Below the pieces are notes generated by a model. The model saw nothing but the letters and a program-made list of their open reading frames with translations. It ran no database searches and was not told the origin of the DNA. The translations under genes and the position numbers were made by a program. Of a DNA stretch of 17,453 bases, positions 13,879 through 17,453 are shown piece by piece. The stretch's first letter is position 1, and each line of letters begins with the position of its first letter. Source of the stretch: an uncultured Planctomycetaceae bacterium (GTDB lineage Bacteria; Planctomycetota; Phycisphaerae; UBA1845; UTPLA1); the NCBI GenBank assembly GCA_938008425.1, contig CALLKH010000403.1, positions 1 through 17,453 on the forward strand, written 5' to 3'.

Positions 13879-16347
13879 TTACGACCGAAGGCCGACCTCA
13901 ATCACCTCGCCCGTCGTCATCCGCGGAACGCGAACAAACAGCGTTTTCGACGCCTTGTCGTGCCACCAGCCCGCTTCGGTCTGGTGTGTCGCGTCCTTCT
14001 TCCTGAGCTTCGCAAGCTCGCGCCCGCCGATCGTGACGGCGCCGGGCACGGCTGTGACACCCTTAAACTGAAGCAGGTAAAAGGGCGGAGCGAAATCCTC
14101 GACACCCTCGCGCTCGGCCAGCCGGAATCGAATCTTCGTCTCGTCGCACTCCACGCGATAGTGCTCTCGCGTGAATGCCCCGTTGCGATAGCCGTAGGAG
14201 ATGCCGTCGTCGTTGTAATAGGTGCCGCGGCCGCTGCCGGGATAAACGGCCAGCACCAGCTCGTTGATCGCCTTCTCGCCCGTGAACTGCACGACCTCCC
14301 GCATCGGAATGATCGCCCCCGCGCGGGCAAACATCGGGATCGAATCGAGCTTCACGCGAACCGCGATCTCCTCGCCGCCCTCGCGATGCTTACCGCTCTC
14401 GAATTCGTACCAGTCGCCCTTTGGCAGCCGGACTTTCCGCGTCTTCGCTTTCTCTTCGATGACGGGCGCGACGAGAATCTGGTCGCCCCACATGAAGTCG
14501 TAGTCGCAGCGATGCACCTTCTCATGCTCGGGGAAGTCGAGCAGCAGCGGCCGCATCACCGGCAGCCCGGTCCGCTCGGCGTCGTTCATCTGCGTGTAAA
14601 GATACGGCAGCAGTTGATAACGCAGCTCGATCGCCTTGCGGTTGATCGGAATGTACCGTTTGCCGAATGACGTCGGGTCCTGCTCGGGCGCATCCTTCGC
14701 GAGGCCGCCGCAGGTGTGTGTGCGGCAGAGCGGGTAGAAGATGCCAAGCTGAAGCCACCGCGTGAAGAGCTCGGGCGAAGGATGGCCGCGGAAGCCGCCG
14801 ATGTCGGCGCCGGAGAAGACGATGCCGGTGAGCCCCATGTTGAGAATCATGGGAATGCTCATCCGCAGGTGTTCCCAGCTCGACAGGTTGTCGCCGGTCC
14901 ACACCGCCGCGTAACGCTGCACGCCGGAGTAGCCCGCCCGCGTCAGCACGAACGGCCGCTGGTCCTGTCGATGGCGCAACACGCCGTCGTAGGTCGCGCG
15001 GGCCATCTGCATGCCGTACACGTTGTGGCACTCGCGATGATCGGTCGGCCGGCCGTCGTTGTCGTGCCGCATCGTCATCGGCACCGTGCCGGTCGGATGG
15101 GTGAAGTCGGCCGGTTCGTTCATGTCGTTCCAGAAGCCGGTGATGCCGTCTTCGAGAAGACCCTTGTAGAGGTCTCCCCACCATTTGCGCGTGGAAGGCC
15201 GCGTGTAGTCGGGATAAACCGACTCGCCCGGCCACACCTTGCCGACATACGGCTTGCCGGTGTCACCGTCGAGGCAGAAGTGATGGCCGTACAGGCCGGA
15301 GTCGTACGCGAAATAGCCCGGCTCCTTCTTCAGGCCCGGGTCGATGATGACGACGGTCTTGAACCCCTCGTCGGCCAGGTCGCGCGTGAGCTTCGACGGG
15401 CTGGGGAACCGGTCCGGGTCCCACGTGAAGCAGCGGAAGCCGTCCATGTAGTCGATGTCGAGATAGAGCGTGTCGCACGGAATCCTGTGCTTTCGCAGGC
15501 GTTTCGCGATGCCGCGAATGCGTTTGGCGGAGTCGTAGCTCCAGCGGCACTGCTGGTAGCCGAGCGCCCAGAGCGGCGGCATGGCCTGCCCGCCGACGAG
15601 CGCCGCGTAGCGCCGGATCACATCCTTGGCCGTCGGCCCGGGGATGAAGTAGTAGTTCATCTCGCCGCCGTCGGCGCCGAAGGAGTAGGCGTCGGTCGAG
15701 GTCTTGCCCAGATCGAAGGTCGCGCGAAAGGTGTTGTCGAAGAAGATGCCGTGGGCGCGGCCCTTGTTGAAGACGAGTGCGAACGGGTGCGACTGGTAGA
15801 GCGGGTCGGTCCACGGATCATGCTCGGCCGCGTCGTGGTTCCAGTCGACCACCACCTGGCCGCGCTTGTCGAGCGGCAGGCCGCGTTCGCCGAGGCCGAA
15901 GACGTGGTCATCCTGATGCATCTGCATCCAGCAGCGCACTTCCTCGCCTTCCCAGGCGATGCCCTTGCCGGGGTGATGCCCGGCGAGGAATTCCCCGTCG
16001 AGCGAATGAAACGACACGCGGCACGGGTCCTTGCGAATGACCACGCGAACGGTGCTGGTGATGACCGTGAGATGCCCGTTTTCGTCGTCGACCTTCCACG
16101 CCGGCGCCGCTCCATCCTCGGCCGGAACGACAGCCCACGAATGATCGCGCCCGAAGACGCCGTCGGCCGCGAGGCGGATGCGGATGATGCCCGCGCGCTC
16201 GAAGCTGATGCGCAGCTTCGCTTCGCCGCAGGTCAAGAGCAGGGCGTTGCCGTCGCGGGTGTAGTCGGTGATGGCCGGAAGCGTCTGCCAACCCATGGTC
16301 CTGGGTTCATCGGGTGAGTGAAGCATCGGGTTGGATAGGGTGCTCAT
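13879..16347 (-). CDS. Alpha-glucosidase, glycoside hydrolase family 31
   Basis: This 822-aa protein has the full GH31 layout: an N-terminal beta-sandwich (about 45-245) with the typical VFGLGERGLPLDKRG, then a (beta/alpha)8 barrel starting PPLWALGYQQCRWSY (257-271), and C-terminal beta domains. The catalytic nucleophile is Asp408 in WNDMNEP (406-412), and the acid/base is Asp486 in WTGDN (483-487). DTLYLDIDYMDGFRCFTWD (292-310) is the conserved barrel strand 3 region. There is no signal peptide, so it should act in the cytoplasm, releasing glucose from alpha-1,4- or alpha-1,6-linked oligosaccharides; the exact linkage cannot be read. The start at 16347 is the first ATG of the frame. It is a single-gene unit with its own strong promoter and a palindromic operator (16432-16468). 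No sugar transporter or regulator gene is adjacent. Confidence 0.95.
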   Translation of the reverse strand: MSTLSNPMLHSPDEPRTMGWQTLPAITDYTRDGNALLLTCGEAKLRISFERAGIIRIRLAADGVFGRDHSWAVVPAEDGAAPAWKVDDENGHLTVITSTVRVVIRKDPCRVSFHSLDGEFLAGHHPGKGIAWEGEEVRCWMQMHQDDHVFGLGERGLPLDKRGQVVVDWNHDAAEHDPWTDPLYQSHPFALVFNKGRAHGIFFDNTFRATFDLGKTSTDAYSFGADGGEMNYYFIPGPTAKDVIRRYAALVGGQAMPPLWALGYQQCRWSYDSAKRIRGIAKRLRKHRIPCDTLYLDIDYMDGFRCFTWDPDRFPSPSKLTRDLADEGFKTVVIIDPGLKKEPGYFAYDSGLYGHHFCLDGDTGKPYVGKVWPGESVYPDYTRPSTRKWWGDLYKGLLEDGITGFWNDMNEPADFTHPTGTVPMTMRHDNDGRPTDHRECHNVYGMQMARATYDGVLRHRQDQRPFVLTRAGYSGVQRYAAVWTGDNLSSWEHLRMSIPMILNMGLTGIVFSGADIGGFRGHPSPELFTRWLQLGIFYPLCRTHTCGGLAKDAPEQDPTSFGKRYIPINRKAIELRYQLLPYLYTQMNDAERTGLPVMRPLLLDFPEHEKVHRCDYDFMWGDQILVAPVIEEKAKTRKVRLPKGDWYEFESGKHREGGEEIAVRVKLDSIPMFARAGAIIPMREVVQFTGEKAINELVLAVYPGSGRGTYYNDDGISYGYRNGAFTREHYRVECDETKIRFRLAEREGVEDFAPPFYLLQFKGVTAVPGAVTIGGRELAKLRKKDATHQTEAGWWHDKASKTLFVRVPRMTTGEVIEVGLRS

Positions 16348-16431
16348 GCTGGAGTCGTCCGTATGTCGTCGGCCATCGGCGGCCGGTGGGGGTCGATTTT
16401 CAAGGCCCTGAGCGTTGAGTCTGGGTCGTTC

Positions 16432-16447
16432 AGTAAAACATTTTACT
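16432..16447. promoter_or_regulatory. Palindromic operator overlapping the GH31 -10 box
   Basis: AGTAAAACATTTTACT is a perfect inverted repeat: 7-bp arms around a CA centre. It covers the -10 hexamer and the start region, so a bound protein would block RNA polymerase. Size and AT-rich arms resemble LacI/GalR-family sites, which often control sugar catabolic genes. The regulator family is inference, and no regulator gene is in view. Confidence 0.55.
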
Positions 16448-16468
16448 TAGTTCGATAGTGGGGGTCAA
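16440..16468 (-). promoter_or_regulatory. Sigma-70 promoter of the GH31 gene
   Basis: On the minus strand TTGACC (16463-16468, 5/6) is separated by exactly 17 nt from TAAAAT (16440-16445, 5/6). This is the best promoter match in the window. The start of transcription would be near 16433, giving a leader of about 85 nt to the ATG at 16347. The -10 box lies inside the inverted repeat at 16432-16447. Confidence 0.7.
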
Positions 16469-16589
16469 TTGATTTGGGGGGTGGAAGGGGGCCCAAGGGC
16501 CGAGAAGTCGGTGGGGGGAGGGCTGAGGGGCCGAGGGTCCGAGGGGTCGAGGGGTCGAAGAGTCAAGGGGTTAAGGGTCCGAGCGCCGC

Positions 16590-16655
16590 GAGCGCCCCGA
16601 CGTCGGCTTGCCGTTTGGCGAGGTATTGAAAGCGCTCGAGAACGGGTCCAAGGGT
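16590..16655 (+). repeat. Interspersed repeat, copy 1 (66 bp)
   Basis: This copy begins GAGCGCC, has the 10-bp palindrome CCGACGTCGG at 16597-16606, then GCTTGCCGTTTGGCG and a tail with GGTATTGAAAGCGCTCGAG. It is identical over 66 bp to copy 2. Confidence 0.9.
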
Positions 16656-16713
16656 CCAAGGGTCCTGGGGGTTTAAGGGGTCCAAGAGGTCCAATGGTTC
16701 GAGTGCAGGGAAC

Positions 16714-16779
16714 GAGCGCCCCGACGTCGGCTTGCCGTTTGGCGAGGTATTGAAAGCGCTCGAGAACGGGTCCAAGGGT
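16714..16779 (+). repeat. Interspersed repeat, copy 2 (66 bp)
   Basis: Identical to copy 1 over 66 bp, with the palindrome at 16721-16730. It starts 124 bp after copy 1. Confidence 0.9.
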
Positions 16780-16810
16780 TCGAGGGTTCAAGGAGCCGAG
16801 TGCTGGGAAC

Positions 16811-16841
16811 GAACGCCCCGACGTCGGCTTGCCGTTTGGCG
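16811..16841 (+). repeat. Interspersed repeat, copy 3 (core only)
   Basis: This copy shares the core with one mismatch (GAACGCC instead of GAGCGCC) through TTTGGCG, with the palindrome at 16818-16827. The tail then diverges. It starts 97 bp after copy 2. Confidence 0.85.
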
Positions 16842-16922
16842 TGGAGTGGAAAGGGTTCGAGGTAAGGGTCCAAGGGTCCAAGGGTCCTGGGGGTTTAAGG
16901 GGTCCAATGGTTCGAGTGCGGG

Positions 16923-16952
16923 GAGCGCCCCGACGTCGGCATACCGTTTGGC
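16923..16952 (+). repeat. Interspersed repeat, copy 4 (degenerate core)
   Basis: GAGCGCC and CCGACGTCGG (16930-16939) are kept, but the next bases are GCATACCGTTTGGC instead of GCTTGCCGTTTGGC, and the tail differs. It starts 112 bp after copy 3. The irregular spacing and absence of unique spacers rule out a CRISPR array. Confidence 0.8.
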
Positions 16953-17080
16953 AATGCGTGGAACGGGATCGAGTGAGGGTCTAATGAGGCTGAGGCGAAT
17001 GTAGAGTTCAGAATCAAGACGTAGGCGGCGTCGCCGTCGGTGTTCCCTCCAACTCCCAATTCTCCACTTTCAATTCGCCC

Positions 17081-17410
17081 CGGCGCCCGGGTGCCACGGC
17101 GACGGCTGTTCGCGTCGCCATGTTCGCGGAGGCCCCGTGCGACGACGGGGGTGACGGGGGTGGCCCAGGGTCGGTACTCCGACCCTGGGGGACTCGATTT
17201 TCATACGGAAGCGATTTGCAAATCCGCTGATGCGAGAACCGCTGATGCGAGAATCCTCTCTCGCATCTCTTCGCAGGGGAATCCCTTCCCCTGAATGATG
17301 GCGCGGACCCGGGTTCGGAGGGGCGAGGACAAGACACTGGAAGGGATTCCAGTGAGAGTGGGTGCGAGAAGGGATTCACGCACCAGCGAGCCTCGGCGCC
17401 CGGGTGCCAC
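17081..17410. repeat. Hairpin-rich element bounded by 17-bp direct repeats
   Basis: CGGCGCCCGGGTGCCAC is found at 17081-17097 and again at 17394-17410. Between them are at least six perfect or near-perfect hairpins: 17098-17119 (7-bp stem), 17164-17189 (11-bp stem, loop TACT), 17244-17267 (9-bp), 17274-17293 (8-bp), 17335-17354 (8-bp) and 17361-17384 (6-bp). There is also a 12-bp palindrome GATTTGCAAATC (17213-17224). CCGCTGATGCGAGAA is tandemly duplicated at 17224-17253. GAATCCCTTC occurs three times in the two orientations (17279, 17340, 17368). No transposase or credible gene is present. It could be a MITE- or REP-like element, a structured RNA, or a mosaic of intergenic repeats. Confidence 0.6.
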
Positions 17411-17453
17411 CTATATGAAGTGAGAAGTCAAGGCACTCCGTCCGCGGAGCGTG
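17411..17453. other. Right-edge sequence with the start of another inverted repeat
   Basis: After the second 17-bp repeat comes a short AT-richer stretch, then CACTCCGTCCGCGGAGCGTG, in which CTCCG and CGGAG pair around TCCG. The palindrome is cut by the window edge, so its full extent is unknown. Confidence 0.4.

Larger units (their letters stand above)
16470..16980. repeat. Minisatellite island with 9-bp GGGTCCAAG-type units
   Basis: About 500 bp of purine-rich, degenerate tandem units of 8-9 bp (GGGTCCAAG, GGGGTCGAG and relatives) fill this stretch. Two 42-bp segments, 16644-16685 and 16866-16907, are identical. After them the left copy carries one extra unit, GAGGTCCAA, before both continue TGGTTCGAGTGC; that is the mark of unit slippage. 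Frames through it translate to repetitive Pro/Leu/Asp/Trp peptides and have no ribosome sites. I treat it as non-coding repeat DNA. Confidence 0.85.

Noticed and set aside
14716..16317. A 533-codon open frame on the plus strand
   Set aside because: It is antisense to the GH31 gene, whose frame has complete catalytic motifs; high-GC codon bias leaves the opposite frame open. Its product has no recognisable domain.
16465..16881. A 138-codon minus-strand frame in the repeat island
   Set aside because: The product is a translation of the 9-bp minisatellite (repeated Leu-Asp-Pro-Trp-Thr patterns), with no ribosome site.
16590..16952. Possible CRISPR array
   Set aside because: Repeats are spaced irregularly (124, 97 and 112 bp), the repeats themselves vary in length, the intervening DNA is minisatellite rather than unique spacers, and no cas gene is present.
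17014..17379. A 121-codon minus-strand frame over the hairpin-rich block
   Set aside because: It follows palindromes and a tandem duplication, and has no domain and no ribosome site. Repeat DNA explains it better.

Overview
This window looks like chromosomal DNA from a GC-rich bacterium (roughly 60% GC or more, judged by eye), most probably a planctomycete of the Phycisphaerae type. The clues are a PEP-CTERM surface protein, a secreted protein that combines a Cys-rich 'GACC' cassette with a thrombospondin type 3 repeat and an HYR domain, and several envelope lipoproteins of the kind common in that phylum. The phylum call is inference, because there is no rRNA or other marker gene here. No phage, plasmid, CRISPR or transposase gene is visible, and most of the coding content is ordinary.

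Layout. (1) 1-1235, minus: a secreted multidomain protein cut by the left edge, followed by about 600 bp with no convincing gene. (2) 1842-5121: a divergent pair, asnB-type glutamine-dependent asparagine synthetase/amidotransferase (minus) and a GT4 glycosyltransferase (plus), typical of extracellular polysaccharide synthesis. A strong bidirectional terminator at about 5158-5203 separates the glycosyltransferase from a convergent PEP-CTERM protein gene (5224-5928, minus). (3) 6368-6709, minus: a small proline/arginine-rich lipoprotein. (4) 7176-13050, plus: a tightly packed operon of five genes: an exported Ig-like/TPR protein, holA (DNA polymerase III delta subunit), a 548-aa lipoprotein, a methyltransferase-like protein and a ModC-type molybdate ABC ATPase. 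(5) 13102-13635, minus: a small four-helix membrane protein. (6) 13879-16347, minus: an 822-aa cytoplasmic GH31 alpha-glucosidase with a good sigma-70 promoter whose -10 box lies inside a perfect 16-bp inverted repeat. (7) 16470-17453: a gene-free repeat island in two parts: a 9-bp-unit minisatellite carrying four dispersed copies of a palindrome-cored repeat, then a roughly 330-bp hairpin-rich block bounded by identical 17-bp sequences.

How the genes relate. Genes at the left belong to surface biology: asnB and the GT4 enzyme probably decorate or build an exopolysaccharide, and the nearby PEP-CTERM protein would be handled by an exosortase encoded elsewhere. The central operon is a mixed housekeeping/envelope transcription unit in which holA sits between two exported proteins and modC has no modA or modB beside it. 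The GH31 gene is a stand-alone maltodextrin/alpha-glucoside catabolic gene, probably under its own repressor. The points most worth a second look are the right-end repeat island, the GH31 operator and the orphan modC. I did not find a clear new multi-gene system.
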